DNA of 64,000 bases from Firmicutes bacterium UBA5766 (GTDB lineage Bacteria; Bacillota; Desulfotomaculia; Desulfotomaculales; Nap2-2B), in assembly GCA_002418775.1 (NCBI GenBank), contig DIEU01000033.1:62001-126000 (forward strand), in the 5' to 3' direction. This document shows positions 16,828 to 26,438 of the stretch, piece after piece. Each line of letters opens with the position of its first letter. Position 1 is the stretch's first letter. The translations under genes and the position numbers were made by a program. A model generated the notes under the pieces. The model was not told the origin of the DNA. It made no database searches and saw only the letters and a program-made list of their open reading frames with translations.

Positions 16828-18993
16828 TTGACAAAAACGCTGGTTATAGTCGAATCACCAACCAAAGCAAGAAGTCTCAGCAAGTTCCTGGGAAGTAAAT
16901 ATACTGTCAAAGCTTCGATGGGGCATGTAAGGGACCTGCCGCGAAGCAGCCTGGGAATTCAAACCGAAGAAAGTTTCCAACCGAAGTATATTACAATCAG
17001 AGGGAAAGGTGAAATAATCAAAGATCTGAAATCAGCGGTAAAAAAAGTTGATCACGTTTTACTTGCCCCTGATCCTGACCGTGAAGGTGAAGCCATTGCC
17101 TGGCACCTGCGCGAAATGCTGAAGCTGAAAGACAGCCCCTGCCGCGTTGAATTCAATGAGGTAACCAAACAGGCCGTCCAGAAAGCTATTAAAACTCCGC
17201 GTGAAATAGATTTCAACCGTGTTAATTCCCAGCAGGCGCGGCGTATTTTAGACCGTCTGGTGGGTTATAATCTGAGCCCCCTGTTATGGCGAAAAGTAAA
17301 GAATGGGTTGAGCGCGGGACGAGTGCAGTCCGTCGCAATCCGTCTGATTTGTGATCGGGAAAACGAGATTGAATCCTTCGTACCCGAAGAATATTGGACG
17401 ATTACTGTTAACTTTGCTCAAAAAGACGGTGTCTCCTTCGAAGCAAAGTTATACAAAATAAATAACGAAAAAGCAGTCATCTCAGATAAAAAACAGGTCG
17501 ATAAAATTGTCAAAGATCTTACCGGAGTTTCCTATCATGTAAAAAAGATTACGACTCAGGAAAAAACCCGCTACCCGTCCCCGCCGTTTACAACCAGTAC
17601 CCTGCAGCAGGAAGCATATCACAAATTAAATTATACAGCCAGACGGACAATGGGGATTGTTCAGCAGTTATACGAAGGTCTGGATGTGGGTGAAAAAACT
17701 CCGGTTGGACTTGTTACATATATAAGAACCGATTCAACCAGGATCTCTGAATCTGCCCAGGCAGAAGCAGTGAGTTTTCTTAAGGAAAGGTTTGGCCAGG
17801 AATTCGTCTCAAGCTTTCAAAAACAGGCCGGACAAAAAGGGAAAATTCAGGATGCTCACGAGGCCATCAGACCGACATCCATCTACCGCGAACCGGAAAT
17901 GGTAAAGAAATATTTATCAAGAGACCAGTATAAACTATACAAACTTATCTGGTCACGGTTTGCCGCCAGCCAGATGAGTCCGGCGCTGATTGAAACTACC
18001 AGTGTAGACATGGTTACAGGAATCTATCTTTTCAGGACTTCAGGTTCAATTATTAAATTTCCCGGATTCATGCGTGTTTACATTGAATCCGGCCAGGATG
18101 AATTAAAGGAATTTGACGTAACACTGCCAAAGCTTTTTGAAGGTGATCTATATAAAGCCAAGTCTTTGGCTCCGAAACAACATTTCACCCAACCGCCTCC
18201 ACGTTATACCGACGCTACATTAATTAAAACACTGGAGGAGAAAGGAATTGGCAGGCCCAGTACTTACGCTCCGATTGTAGAGACTATCTTAAGACGAGGT
18301 TATGTGAACAGGTTAAAAAAGCAGTTTGTGCCTACCGAATTAGGCAAAGTTGTTGTCGATCTTCTTAAAAATCATTTTCATAACATTATAGATGTTGAAT
18401 TTACAGCAATGATCGAGGAAAAACTCGATAAAATTGAAGAGGGTAAAATGGATTGGGTCGAAATGCTTCGGGATTTCTATTTTCCTTTCAGGGAAACCGT
18501 CGAAACAGCGTCTGAAAAGATTGAAAAAGTAATGCTGCAGGAAGAACAAACTGAAGAAAAATGTATAAAATGCGGCAGAAATATGGTTATCAAGTTCGGC
18601 AGGCACGGCAAATTTCTGGCCTGTCCGGGATTTCCGGAGTGCCGCTATCTTAAACCTCTGGTTGCGTCTACGGGAGTACCCTGTCCGCAATGTGACGGTG
18701 AACTGGTCGTGCGGCAGAGTAAAAAAGGACGCCGTTTTTTCGGCTGCAGCCGTTATCCCGAATGCAACTTTGTCACCTGGTATGAACCCAGCCCGGAGAA
18801 ATGCCCCCGCTGCGGCGGACTAATGGTTTCAAAGGAAAGCAGCGGTGGACAACGTCTTTCATGTATTAATGCTGAGTGCGGCTATAATTCTGCAGCGGAA
18901 AATAGTGCTCCAAATAGAAAAGCTGGTCAGAAGAAAAAACTCCAGAAAAGAAATACAAGTAATAATGCAGTAAAAAAGAAGGCAACAACTTGA
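16828..18993 (+). CDS. topA: DNA topoisomerase I
   Basis: Type IA enzyme relaxing negative supercoils. The Toprim domain starts at TLVIVESPTKARSLSKFLG, with DPDREGEAIAWH near residue 85. The active-site tyrosine is in GLVTYIRTDSTRIS near 292. Three C-terminal four-cysteine zinc ribbons follow (CIKCGRNM..CPGFPEC, CPQCDGEL..GCSRYPEC, CPRCGGLM..CINAEC), then a basic tail. 721 residues. TTG start after GGAAGGAGTGAG. A TATACT box at 16768 may be its -10, with TTGAAA at a short 15-base spacing. The usual next gene, trmFO, is absent; xerC follows directly. Confidence 0.96.
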   Translation: MTKTLVIVESPTKARSLSKFLGSKYTVKASMGHVRDLPRSSLGIQTEESFQPKYITIRGKGEIIKDLKSAVKKVDHVLLAPDPDREGEAIAWHLREMLKLKDSPCRVEFNEVTKQAVQKAIKTPREIDFNRVNSQQARRILDRLVGYNLSPLLWRKVKNGLSAGRVQSVAIRLICDRENEIESFVPEEYWTITVNFAQKDGVSFEAKLYKINNEKAVISDKKQVDKIVKDLTGVSYHVKKITTQEKTRYPSPPFTTSTLQQEAYHKLNYTARRTMGIVQQLYEGLDVGEKTPVGLVTYIRTDSTRISESAQAEAVSFLKERFGQEFVSSFQKQAGQKGKIQDAHEAIRPTSIYREPEMVKKYLSRDQYKLYKLIWSRFAASQMSPALIETTSVDMVTGIYLFRTSGSIIKFPGFMRVYIESGQDELKEFDVTLPKLFEGDLYKAKSLAPKQHFTQPPPRYTDATLIKTLEEKGIGRPSTYAPIVETILRRGYVNRLKKQFVPTELGKVVVDLLKNHFHNIIDVEFTAMIEEKLDKIEEGKMDWVEMLRDFYFPFRETVETASEKIEKVMLQEEQTEEKCIKCGRNMVIKFGRHGKFLACPGFPECRYLKPLVASTGVPCPQCDGELVVRQSKKGRRFFGCSRYPECNFVTWYEPSPEKCPRCGGLMVSKESSGGQRLSCINAECGYNSAAENSAPNRKAGQKKKLQKRNTSNNAVKKKATT

Positions 18994-19898
18994 TGTATCC
19001 GTATGTTGACAGATTTCTTGACTATCTGCAGTTAGAAAAAAATGTTTCTGTCCATACACTGGAAAGTTACCAGCGGGATCTGTTTCAGGGAATAGATTTT
19101 TTTTCACATTCTCTTAGAAAGAAAGATTTTGAACTGCAGCCTGGCGATATCAGCTACCAGCTTATCCGGGCTTATTTAGCGAAACTGCACAGGGAAAAAC
19201 TCGCCCGTTCAAGTATTAACAGAAAGCTGGCTGGTTGGAGATCTTTCTATAAATATTTAAGCAGGGAAGAATTAATTAAAGACAACCCGTTTTCCAGAAT
19301 AAGCTACTTGCGGCTGGAGAAACGGCTGCCTTCGTTTTTATTCGAAGATGAATGCAAGGCTCTGGTTGAAGCCCCATCAAGAAACAGCCCTTTAGGACTA
19401 AGGGACCGCGCCCTGCTGGAAACTCTCTATGCTTCAGGTATGCGGGTTAGTGAACTGGTTAATTTAAATTTAAGTGATCTAGACCTGGCTTCCCGTTATT
19501 TAAAACTTATGGGCAAGGGTAACAAAGAACGGATTATACCCATTGGATTCCCTGCGGCCGATAGTCTAAGAATTTATCTGGAGGACGGCAGGCCAAGACT
19601 CGCCGGCGGACTTGATTCTGAACAGGCCGTCTTTCTAAACAGAACAGGAAAAAGGCTGACCACCAGGGGAATACGCGGGATAATAAATAAACAGGTCTAT
19701 AAAAGCCGCCTTAACCGTCATGTAAACCCCCACCTGCTTCGCCATACTTATGCCACTCACATGCTGGACAAGGGAGCTGATATAAGAACAGTACAGGAGT
19801 TGCTCGGCCATAAGCGTCTGTCAACTACCCAGGTATATACTCATGTTACGCAGGAGAAATTAAAGAAAGTTTACCAGCAATTTCATCCCCGGGCATAA
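18993..19898 (+). CDS. xerC: Tyrosine recombinase XerC-type
   Basis: Resolves chromosome dimers at dif and is the partner of the topA-hslVU-codY cluster (the codV position). Catalytic residues are in order: Arg in ASGMRVSELVNL (about 150), Lys in MGKGNKERIIPI (about 174), HLLRH (about 245-249), His in LGHKRLSTTQVYTH and the Tyr nucleophile in QVYTHV. N-terminal core-binding domain is at about 1-85. The ATG at 18993 overlaps the topA stop by one base; a TTG one codon earlier is also possible. Confidence 0.93.
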   Translation: MYPYVDRFLDYLQLEKNVSVHTLESYQRDLFQGIDFFSHSLRKKDFELQPGDISYQLIRAYLAKLHREKLARSSINRKLAGWRSFYKYLSREELIKDNPFSRISYLRLEKRLPSFLFEDECKALVEAPSRNSPLGLRDRALLETLYASGMRVSELVNLNLSDLDLASRYLKLMGKGNKERIIPIGFPAADSLRIYLEDGRPRLAGGLDSEQAVFLNRTGKRLTTRGIRGIINKQVYKSRLNRHVNPHLLRHTYATHMLDKGADIRTVQELLGHKRLSTTQVYTHVTQEKLKKVYQQFHPRA

Positions 19899-19926
19899 GA
19901 TCAAAATTTAAAGAAGGATGATTATA

Positions 19927-20511
19927 GTGTTTCACTCGACAACTATTGTAGCAGTTAGAAGAAACGGCCAAGTGGCCATGGCAGGTGACGGCCAGGTTAC
20001 CTTTGGTCAAAATACAATTTTAAAACACAGGGCAAAAAAAATCAGGCGTTTGTATAACAACCGCGTATTGGCCGGTTTTGCAGGGTCTGTGGCTGACGCC
20101 TTCGCCCTTTTTGAAAAATTTGAAGCCAAGTTGGAGACATACAACGGAAACATTCAAAGGGCAGCCGTTGAACTGGCCAAGGATTGGCGGACGGACAGAG
20201 TTCTTCGCCGGCTGGAAGCGCTCTTGATCATTGTTGATCTTGACCATTTGCTTGTTATATCCGGAGGCGGGGAAGTAATTGAACCAGACGACGGCATAGC
20301 AGCCATCGGGTCCGGCGGGCCTTACGCTCTTGCTTCGGCAAGGGCTTTATTAAAACATACGCAGCTTACAGCTCCGGAAATTGCCCGTGAAGCCATGGAA
20401 ATAGCGTCGGATATTTGTGTCTACACCAACAAGGAAATTACAGTTGAAGAATTAAAGCCGGATTTGCTATCACGCGAGGGCAGTGAAACAACGGATAATT
20501 CGCAAACATAA
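19927..20511 (+). CDS. hslV: ATP-dependent protease subunit HslV (ClpQ)
   Basis: Proteolytic subunit of the HslVU complex. The N-terminal threonine nucleophile family pattern [23 protein letters not shown] is present, preceded by MFHS, which must be trimmed to expose the Thr. I use the GTG at 19927 because AAGGATG sits correctly before it; the ATG at 19918 lies inside that ribosome site. [15 protein letters not shown] is the conserved C-terminal half. Followed 16 bases later by hslU. Confidence 0.94.
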   Translation: MFHSTTIVAVRRNGQVAMAGDGQVTFGQNTILKHRAKKIRRLYNNRVLAGFAGSVADAFALFEKFEAKLETYNGNIQRAAVELAKDWRTDRVLRRLEALLIIVDLDHLLVISGGGEVIEPDDGIAAIGSGGPYALASARALLKHTQLTAPEIAREAMEIASDICVYTNKEITVEELKPDLLSREGSETTDNSQT

Positions 20512-20527
20512 AAGGGAGGAAAAACAA

Positions 20528-21925
20528 ATGGAAGGATTAACCCCGCGGGATACTATGAAGGAGTTAAATAAATTTATTGTCGGACAGGAAAAGGCAAAAA
20601 AAGCCGTTTCGATAGCGCTCCGCAACCGGTACCGGCGCAGTAAGCTTCCCGAGGATCTGAGGGAAGAAATAGTTCCCAAGAATATTCTTATGATTGGCCC
20701 GACCGGTGTTGGTAAAACAGAAATAGCGCGCAGGCTCGCAAGACTTGTTAAGGCGCCCTTTGTTAAGGTTGAGGCAACAAAATTTACCGAGATTGGCTAT
20801 GTTGGCAGGGATGTAGAAGGTATGATCAGGGATCTTTTAGAAACTTCCATCCGGATGGTCAAACAAGAAAAGATTACTATGGTTGAGGAAAAAGCAAGAA
20901 TGATAGCAGAAGAAAGAATAATTGAACTCCTTGCTCCTCTGTACAGACAGGAATCAAACCTCCGCAACCCTTTGGAGATGCTCTTCGGCGGGACGAAACA
21001 AACAGAACAGGTTGATCAAATCCAGGAACAGAAAAACCGCCGTATTCAGTTTGAAAGAGAAAACCTTCGCAGCAGGCTGGCTAAAGGGGAACTTGAAACG
21101 GAATACCTGGAAATAGAGGTTGAAGACGCGGCGCCTCCTATGCTTGAAGTCTTTACTGGTTCCGGAATGGAAGAGATGGGCATTAATATTCAGGATATGC
21201 TTGGCGGGATTTTACCCAAAAAGAAACGCAGGAGAAAAGTTACTGTAACGGAGGCCCGCAAAATCCTGACACAGCAGGAAGCCCAAAAGCTTATTGACAT
21301 GGATGAAGTATATTCCGAAGCAATAAAAAGATCTGAGGAGGACGGGATTGTCTTCCTGGATGAGATAGATAAAATCGCAGGCCGCGACAGCGGACACGGG
21401 CCGGATGTTTCCCGGGGCGGCGTTCAAAGGGATATCCTGCCGATTGTTGAAGGTTCAACCGTAATGACAAAATACGGACCTGTCAGAACTGATCACATAC
21501 TGTTTATTGCCGCAGGCGCTTTTCACGGAGTAAAGCCTTCCGATCTGATTCCCGAACTCCAGGGACGTTTTCCGCTTCGAGTAGAGCTTGACAGCTTAAC
21601 CCAGCAGAACTTTTTGCAAATCCTTACCGAGCCTGAGAACTCACTTATTAAGCAATATACCAGTCTGATGGCAACAGAAGGATTAGAGATACAATTTTCA
21701 AAAAATTCTCTTGCAGAGATTGCAAAAATCGCTTATACTGTTAACGAGCAAACAGAGAATATAGGTGCCAGAAGGCTTCACACCATTATGGAAAAGCTGC
21801 TGGAAGATATTTCTTTTAATGCTAGTGAAATGACGGGGCAAACTATTTCTATAGATGAAATATATGTCCGTCAGAAACTCGGGGAGATAGTCAAAAGCGA
21901 GGATCTTAGCCGTTATATCCTATAG
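20528..21925 (+). CDS. hslU: ATP-dependent protease ATPase subunit HslU (ClpY)
   Basis: AAA+ unfoldase that feeds HslV. Walker [17 protein letters not shown] is near residue 57 and Walker [13 protein letters not shown] near 275. The inserted I domain between them is charged and coiled. The sensor region [13 protein letters not shown] and C-terminal [18 protein letters not shown] are as expected. 465 residues from the ATG at 20528, which follows AAGGGAGG; the open frame extends 15 codons further upstream but overlaps hslV. Confidence 0.96.
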   Translation: MEGLTPRDTMKELNKFIVGQEKAKKAVSIALRNRYRRSKLPEDLREEIVPKNILMIGPTGVGKTEIARRLARLVKAPFVKVEATKFTEIGYVGRDVEGMIRDLLETSIRMVKQEKITMVEEKARMIAEERIIELLAPLYRQESNLRNPLEMLFGGTKQTEQVDQIQEQKNRRIQFERENLRSRLAKGELETEYLEIEVEDAAPPMLEVFTGSGMEEMGINIQDMLGGILPKKKRRRKVTVTEARKILTQQEAQKLIDMDEVYSEAIKRSEEDGIVFLDEIDKIAGRDSGHGPDVSRGGVQRDILPIVEGSTVMTKYGPVRTDHILFIAAGAFHGVKPSDLIPELQGRFPLRVELDSLTQQNFLQILTEPENSLIKQYTSLMATEGLEIQFSKNSLAEIAKIAYTVNEQTENIGARRLHTIMEKLLEDISFNASEMTGQTISIDEIYVRQKLGEIVKSEDLSRYIL

Positions 21926-21997
21926 CAAAGTGTATTCCTCTTTAAAGAACTGTTTTCCTGGTTAAGAAGAAATAATTCTAGAGAGGAATTGATTAAA

Positions 21998-22783
21998 ATG
22001 CGCAACCTTCTTGATAAAACACGTTCCTTAAACAGATTACTGCAGAAATCCGCAGGATATCCTGTCGATTTTAAAGAAATAGCGGGCATTCTGGGAGAAA
22101 ACATCGGATGCAGCGTTTATATCATCGACCGGCGCGGTAAACCCCTCGGGTACACATACCTGAAAGGTTTTAGTTGTGAAATAATGGATAACTTTGTTGA
22201 ATCCCCTGTTGGTTTTCCTGAGGAATACAACGAAACGTTGCTGCACATGGATGAAACAAACGCTAATTTTTCACAGACACCGGGCACATGTGTTTTTAGC
22301 CAGCAGACAAGTTGTAAATTCAACAATAAAGTTGTGACGGTAGTACCTATTGTGGGGGCTGGTTCAAGATTGGGGACTCTTGTGCTGGCCAAATTTGAGA
22401 CGATGTTTAATGATGAAGACCTTATCTTGGCTGAATATGGCGCTACAGTTATCGGCATGGAAATTCTTCGCGCCAGGGCAGGACGTATGGAAGAAGAAGC
22501 CCGCAAGAGAGCGGCAGTGCAAATTGCTATCGGCACACTTTCATATTCGGAACTGGATGCGGTACACCATATTTTTGAAGAGTTGAACGGCGATGAAGGC
22601 CTCCTGGTGGCCAGCAAAATAGCGGATAGTGTGGGAATAACCCGATCGGTTATTGTAAACGCTCTGCGTAAATTTGAAAGCGCCGGTGTCATTGAATCAA
22701 AGTCCCTGGGTATGAAAGGAACGTACATCAGGGTTTTAAACGACAGGCTGCTGGAAGAGCTTGAAAGACTTAAACAATATTAA
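21998..22783 (+). CDS. codY: GTP-sensing transcriptional regulator CodY
   Basis: Global repressor that senses GTP and branched-chain amino acids. The N-terminal GAF-like domain begins [24 protein letters not shown] and aligns directly with Bacillus CodY. The C-terminal winged helix contains [40 protein letters not shown], the DNA-recognition part. 261 residues from the ATG at 21998; TTG at 21989 is in frame but too close to the AGAGG ribosome site. Last gene of the topA-xerC-hslVU-codY set, closed by a strong terminator. Confidence 0.96.
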   Translation: MRNLLDKTRSLNRLLQKSAGYPVDFKEIAGILGENIGCSVYIIDRRGKPLGYTYLKGFSCEIMDNFVESPVGFPEEYNETLLHMDETNANFSQTPGTCVFSQQTSCKFNNKVVTVVPIVGAGSRLGTLVLAKFETMFNDEDLILAEYGATVIGMEILRARAGRMEEEARKRAAVQIAIGTLSYSELDAVHHIFEELNGDEGLLVASKIADSVGITRSVIVNALRKFESAGVIESKSLGMKGTYIRVLNDRLLEELERLKQY

Positions 22784-22828
22784 GCAATAAAACCACAGTT
22801 CCGCTGGAGCTGTGGTTTATTGCTTTTA
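22783..22828 (+). terminator. Strong terminator after codY
   Basis: AGCAATAAAACCACAG (22783-22798) pairs with CTGTGGTTTATTGCT (22810-22824) with one bulged base, followed by TTTTA. The stem begins at the last base of the codY stop codon. Confidence 0.9.
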
Positions 22829-22922
22829 TACACCACAAACCAAAGTATTGCCATGTCTAATACATTGTGATCTTTCGGTTTTTTTATGCGTTGCTGCGTG
22901 AGGCGATGAGCACGCTTAGCAG

Positions 22923-22954
22923 TTGTCTTCCTTCATGATAATTGCCGGTATAAT
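22923..22954 (+). promoter_or_regulatory. Possible promoter of cysS
   Basis: A perfect TATAAT at 22949-22954 lies 25 bases before the cysS start. The nearest -35-like box, TTGTCT at 22923, is 20 bases away, so the spacing is loose. No T-box leader is present in the 150 bases between codY and cysS. Confidence 0.45.
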
Positions 22955-22978
22955 AGACTTAAAAAGGAGAAGTATACT

Positions 22979-24427
22979 TTGGAAATCTATAATACTTTAA
23001 CGAGACGAAAAGAAAAGTTTATCCCCCGTGAGGACGGTAAAGTATCCATTTACGTATGCGGCCCTACAACCTACAACTATATCCATCTTGGAAACGCCCG
23101 GCCTCTCGTTTTCTTCGATACCGTACGCCGCTACTTCACGCAGCTGGGATTTCAGGTTAACTACATCCAGAACTTCACTGACATAGACGACAAGATCATT
23201 AAAAAATCCCTTGAGGAAGGGTCAGACGCAGCAACTGTTTCTCAAAAATATATCGAAGAATATTACAAGGATGCCGATGCTTTAAACGTGGCCAGGGCAA
23301 ACCGCCACCCCAGGGTTTCCGAACACATGAAAGAAATCATGGAAATGGTCTCTGCTTTAATAGAAAAAGGATTTGCCTACGAAATTGAAGGTGATGTATA
23401 TTTTGACGTTCCGTCTTTTCCGAAATATGGTAAACTATCCCATAGATCAAGCGATGAGATACTTTCTGGCGCAAGGGTAGAGGTAGATCCCAGGAAAAAA
23501 AACCCGGCCGATTTTGCGCTCTGGAAGGCAGCCAAAGAAGGTGAACCCTTCTGGGAAAGCCCCTGGGGCGCCGGGCGACCTGGCTGGCACATAGAATGTT
23601 CGGTAATGTCTTTGAAATACCTTGGTTCCGGTTTTGATATTCATGGAGGAGGGATGGACCTTATCTTCCCCCACCACGAAAATGAAATCGCCCAATCAGA
23701 AGCCGCTACAGGGAAACCTTTTGCGCGATACTGGATTCATAATGGTTTTATTACCATTAACCAGGATAAAATGTCAAAATCATTAGGCAACTTTTTTTTA
23801 GTCAGAGAGATCCTGGAAAAATTTAATCCCCTTTCAGTACGCTTTTTCCTTCTTTCCACACATTACCGCAGTCCGTTAGATTTTGATTTTGAAAAGCTGG
23901 AAGCATCGGGACAAGGGTTGGAACGCCTAAAGAACAGCATTGATCTGCTTGAGGAAGCCATCAAAAAACGGTCGTCAGCTGAGCTTAAAGAAAAAGATTC
24001 AGATTTTCAGACGAAGCTAATTGATTTAAAAAAACGTTTTAACCAGGCAATGGATGATGACTTTAACACCGCTCTGGCTATCGGTATTTTCTTTGAGGCC
24101 GCCAAAGAAGTAAATACGTTTTTAAACCAAAACACAATATTTGGCAAAGCTGATTTAATCGATGCAATTGAGCTGTATGCATACTTTAACAACGTTCTGG
24201 GGCTGTTTAAAACAGGTCCCGACGGTAAATTTATCCTTGAGGAGAAACCACATACCGATGACAGCCTGGTCCAATCCTTAATTGAGTTGCTTTTAGAAAT
24301 CCGTCAGGAAGCCCGTACAAAAAAAGACTGGCCAACAGCTGACCGGATCCGCAACGGTCTGAATGAAATGGGTATTATAATAGAAGATACTCCGGACGGC
24401 GCCAGATGGAAAATAAGCGTTCAGTAA
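22979..24427 (+). CDS. cysS: Cysteinyl-tRNA synthetase
   Basis: Class I synthetase. Zinc and ATP sites are visible: CGPTTYNYIHLGNARP (Cys zinc ligand and HIGH-like HLGN), GWHIECS with its zinc Cys, FPHHENEIAQSEA, and the KMSKS loop QDKMSKSLGNF near residue 268. 482 residues, complete, ending in the anticodon-binding helical bundle. TTG start with AAAAGGAG. It leads the common cysS-mrnC-rlmB-rae1-sigH run. A hairpin-repeat array begins 23 bases after its stop. Confidence 0.96.
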   Translation: MEIYNTLTRRKEKFIPREDGKVSIYVCGPTTYNYIHLGNARPLVFFDTVRRYFTQLGFQVNYIQNFTDIDDKIIKKSLEEGSDAATVSQKYIEEYYKDADALNVARANRHPRVSEHMKEIMEMVSALIEKGFAYEIEGDVYFDVPSFPKYGKLSHRSSDEILSGARVEVDPRKKNPADFALWKAAKEGEPFWESPWGAGRPGWHIECSVMSLKYLGSGFDIHGGGMDLIFPHHENEIAQSEAATGKPFARYWIHNGFITINQDKMSKSLGNFFLVREILEKFNPLSVRFFLLSTHYRSPLDFDFEKLEASGQGLERLKNSIDLLEEAIKKRSSAELKEKDSDFQTKLIDLKKRFNQAMDDDFNTALAIGIFFEAAKEVNTFLNQNTIFGKADLIDAIELYAYFNNVLGLFKTGPDGKFILEEKPHTDDSLVQSLIELLLEIRQEARTKKDWPTADRIRNGLNEMGIIIEDTPDGARWKISVQ

Positions 24428-24450
24428 AACCATCAAAATGATCCGGCGAA

Positions 24451-24560
24451 GGAAGCAAGGGGGAAGCAAGGGGACGGGAAGCAAGGGGACGTTCTTTTTG
24501 CTTCCAGGAAGCAAGGGGACGTTCTTTTTGGGAAGCAAGGGGACGTTCTTTTTGCTTCCC
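24451..24560. repeat. Hairpin-repeat array, GGAAGC/GCTTCC stem type
   Basis: Contains two complete 29-base hairpins (24477-24505 and 24531-24559), each GGAAGC, a 17-base loop with core GGGGACGTTCTTTTT, then GCTTCC. Between them is a copy that lacks the right arm (24507-24530), and two truncated left halves stand in front (24451-24476). Same-strand tandem copies. The full hairpins are the exact reverse complement of the one at 58344-58372. Confidence 0.9.
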
Positions 24561-24600
24561 AATAAGTCAATTTTTATAATAAGTCAAGCCTGACCCCCTA
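24561..24600. repeat. 40-base repeat, copy 1 (ends in CAAGCCTGACCCCCTA)
   Basis: Forty bases matching 44724-44763 at all but one position. It contains two AATAAGTCAA motifs about 20 bases apart and ends CAAGCCTGACCCCCTA. In both places it directly follows a hairpin-repeat region and directly precedes the ribosome-binding site of the next gene (here mrnC, there the SpoIID-like gene). Confidence 0.9.
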
Positions 24601-24620
24601 AAAAGCAGGTGAACAGTTTT

Positions 24621-25031
24621 TTGCAGAATGGAAAATGTCCTCCCGAAGAAATTCCGGTTTTAGTGCTGGCTTATCTGGGCGATGCTGTTTATGATTTATA
24701 CGTCCGCCAGTATCTCATTGAACAGGGTATAACACGGCTTAATGTATTGCATAAAAAAGCAACCGGTTATGTTCAGGCCGAAAAACAGGCAATTTCCATA
24801 CGCTCTCTTGAGAAAAGTTTAAGTGACGATGAAGCGGCAGTGGCCAGAAGAGGACGCAACGCTAAAAGCGGACATTTGAAAAAAGGGAAAGATATTGGTC
24901 ATTACCATTATAGTACGGGTCTGGAGGCGCTAGTCGGTTATTTGTATCTAAAGCAGAACTATACCCGTCTCCAGGAAGTGTTAACAATGGCCCGTGAGGC
25001 GGTAGACGCAAGCGAAATCCCGCAAGAATAA
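24621..25031 (+). CDS. mrnC: Mini-ribonuclease 3
   Basis: RNase III-like catalytic domain without a dsRNA-binding domain; matures 23S rRNA. The segment VLVLAYLGDAVYDLYVRQYLI holds the metal-binding Asp of the family, and GLEALVGYLYL carries the second acidic cluster. About 136 residues. I use TTG at 24621, eight bases after AGGTGA; the GTG at 24609 is part of that site. rlmB follows 18 bases later. Confidence 0.92.
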   Translation: MQNGKCPPEEIPVLVLAYLGDAVYDLYVRQYLIEQGITRLNVLHKKATGYVQAEKQAISIRSLEKSLSDDEAAVARRGRNAKSGHLKKGKDIGHYHYSTGLEALVGYLYLKQNYTRLQEVLTMAREAVDASEIPQE

Positions 25032-25049
25032 AAGCAGGTGAAATCCTAG

Positions 25050-25820
25050 GTGAACCCGGACGGGGTACATGAAGATTATATTGTCGGGCGCAATCCTGTG
25101 CGGGAGGCCCTAAAGGCCAACCGCCCAATCAACAAGCTTCTTCTGGCCGGAAAAACAGACACCGGCCCCGGACATGAAATCAGAATGCTGGCCAGAGAGA
25201 AAAATATTCCCGTTGTCTTTGTCGAAAGAACATACCTGGATAAAATGTTCCCCGGAGTCGTACACCAGGGTACCGCTGCCCTATGCTCCGCTAAAGGTTA
25301 TCTTTCAATTGATGAGTTGTTGCTTTCCGCAGGGTCAGAGCCCTTTTTATTCCTTCTGCCGGAACTTAATGATCCGCGCAACCTTGGCGCCATTGCCCGT
25401 ACCGCTGAAGCAGTCGGCGCGCATGGTATAGTAATTACAGCGCATCGCAGTGTGTCACTCACGCCGGCGGCTGTTAAAGCTTCGGCAGGAGCATTCGAAT
25501 ACGTGCCTGTATGCAGGGTAACGAACATGGTCCAGACAATAAAATATCTTAAGCAAAAAAATATCTGGATAGTAGGAGCACACCCTTTGGCAAAAGAGAT
25601 TTTTTGGGATTCCCGCCTTGATGGACCTGTAGCTCTTGTCATAGGAGGCGAGGGAAAGGGACTCGGCCCTCTGATCAGAAAAAATTGTGACATTTTGGTT
25701 GGTTTGCCAATGGCAGGCAGGTTAAATTCATTAAATGCTTCAGTAGCCGCAGCCCTGCTGGCTTATGAAGTATTCAGGCAAAGGAGATTGGCTGCTCATG
25801 GGAGAGCGACTGATCGTTGA
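25050..25820 (+). CDS. rlmB: 23S rRNA (guanosine-2'-O-)-methyltransferase, TrmH/RlmB family
   Basis: SPOUT-fold methyltransferase. The N-terminal substrate-binding domain opens with YIVGRNPVREALKANRPINKLLLA. SAM-binding knot motifs are LNDPRNLGAIARTAEAVGAHG (motif 1, about 108), VIGGEGKGLGPLIRKNCD (motif 2, about 197) and MAGRLNSLNASVAAALLAYE (motif 3, about 225). 256 residues. GTG start after GCAGGTGA. Its 3' end overlaps the next gene by 23 bases. Confidence 0.93.
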   Translation: MNPDGVHEDYIVGRNPVREALKANRPINKLLLAGKTDTGPGHEIRMLAREKNIPVVFVERTYLDKMFPGVVHQGTAALCSAKGYLSIDELLLSAGSEPFLFLLPELNDPRNLGAIARTAEAVGAHGIVITAHRSVSLTPAAVKASAGAFEYVPVCRVTNMVQTIKYLKQKNIWIVGAHPLAKEIFWDSRLDGPVALVIGGEGKGLGPLIRKNCDILVGLPMAGRLNSLNASVAAALLAYEVFRQRRLAAHGRATDR

Positions 25821-26313
25821 TGGTTATAACGTTATTTTTGCCTGGCCGGAAACATCTGATGAGCTAAAAAAAAATGGTCTGGAAAGCGCAAGGAACAAGC
25901 TCATCAATATATTAGTCAATCATGCCGCTTTAACGGGCATTGAAACAATAATTGTTTTCGACGCCGCAAAAACAAAAGACTCTCAGCATGAAGTTGAAAA
26001 CACATTCGGTTTAAAAGTAATTTATACCATAGAAGGAGAAACCGCCGACAACGTCATTGAAAAGCTCTCGAAAGAATTTTCAGGACGGGGAACCGTTTAT
26101 GTAGCAACATCAGATTGGCTGGAACAGCGGATGATACTTGGATACGGAGCATTCCGGCTTACACCTAAAGAACTGCTTTCCTGGATAGAACGTGTAAAAA
26201 AAGATACGGAACACTATTCTACGGGCGGAACTCCTGTTGACGGCTATTTGGAGAAAAGCTTAAACGAAAACATACGTTTGATTTTTGAAAAATGGCGTCG
26301 TAAAAGAAGTTAA
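25798..26313 (+). CDS. rae1: Ribosome-associated NYN-domain endoribonuclease Rae1 (YacP)
   Basis: 171 residues with the PIN-like NYN fold: LIVDGYNVIFAWPE at the N-terminus (first catalytic Asp), ETIIVFDAAKTKD, ETADNVIEKLSKEF and VYVATSDWLEQRMILGYGA. In Bacillus the homologue cuts mRNA in the ribosomal A site. The ATG at 25798 follows AAGGAG and sits in the 3' end of rlmB, so translation is probably coupled. A new promoter for sigH begins 14 bases after its stop. Confidence 0.9.
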   Translation: MGERLIVDGYNVIFAWPETSDELKKNGLESARNKLINILVNHAALTGIETIIVFDAAKTKDSQHEVENTFGLKVIYTIEGETADNVIEKLSKEFSGRGTVYVATSDWLEQRMILGYGAFRLTPKELLSWIERVKKDTEHYSTGGTPVDGYLEKSLNENIRLIFEKWRRKRS

Positions 26314-26326
26314 ATTGGATTTTTTC

Positions 26327-26355
26327 TTGACGGGGATTTTACCCTACGTTATAAT
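26327..26355 (+). promoter_or_regulatory. SigA-type promoter of sigH
   Basis: TTGACG at 26327-26332 and TATAAT at 26350-26355 with a 17-base spacer. The predicted start near 26362 leaves a leader of about 75 bases before the sigH GTG. Confidence 0.85.
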
Positions 26356-26438
26356 AGGCCAATGAGGTCGTCCAAGGGTAACTCAATAACTACACATTAT
26401 TTAACTAACCGATTAGACTATAAAAGTGGGGGGATATA

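Noticed and set aside
18990..19898. xerC as part of an integron or mobile element
   Set aside because: It sits in the conserved topA-hslVU-codY cluster and is the housekeeping dimer-resolution recombinase.
24293..24562. Minus-strand frames encoding repeated KKNVPLLP, also at 44401-44696
   Set aside because: These are translations of the hairpin arrays; the frame repeats only because the DNA unit does. The flanks fall in cysS antisense or in other repeats.
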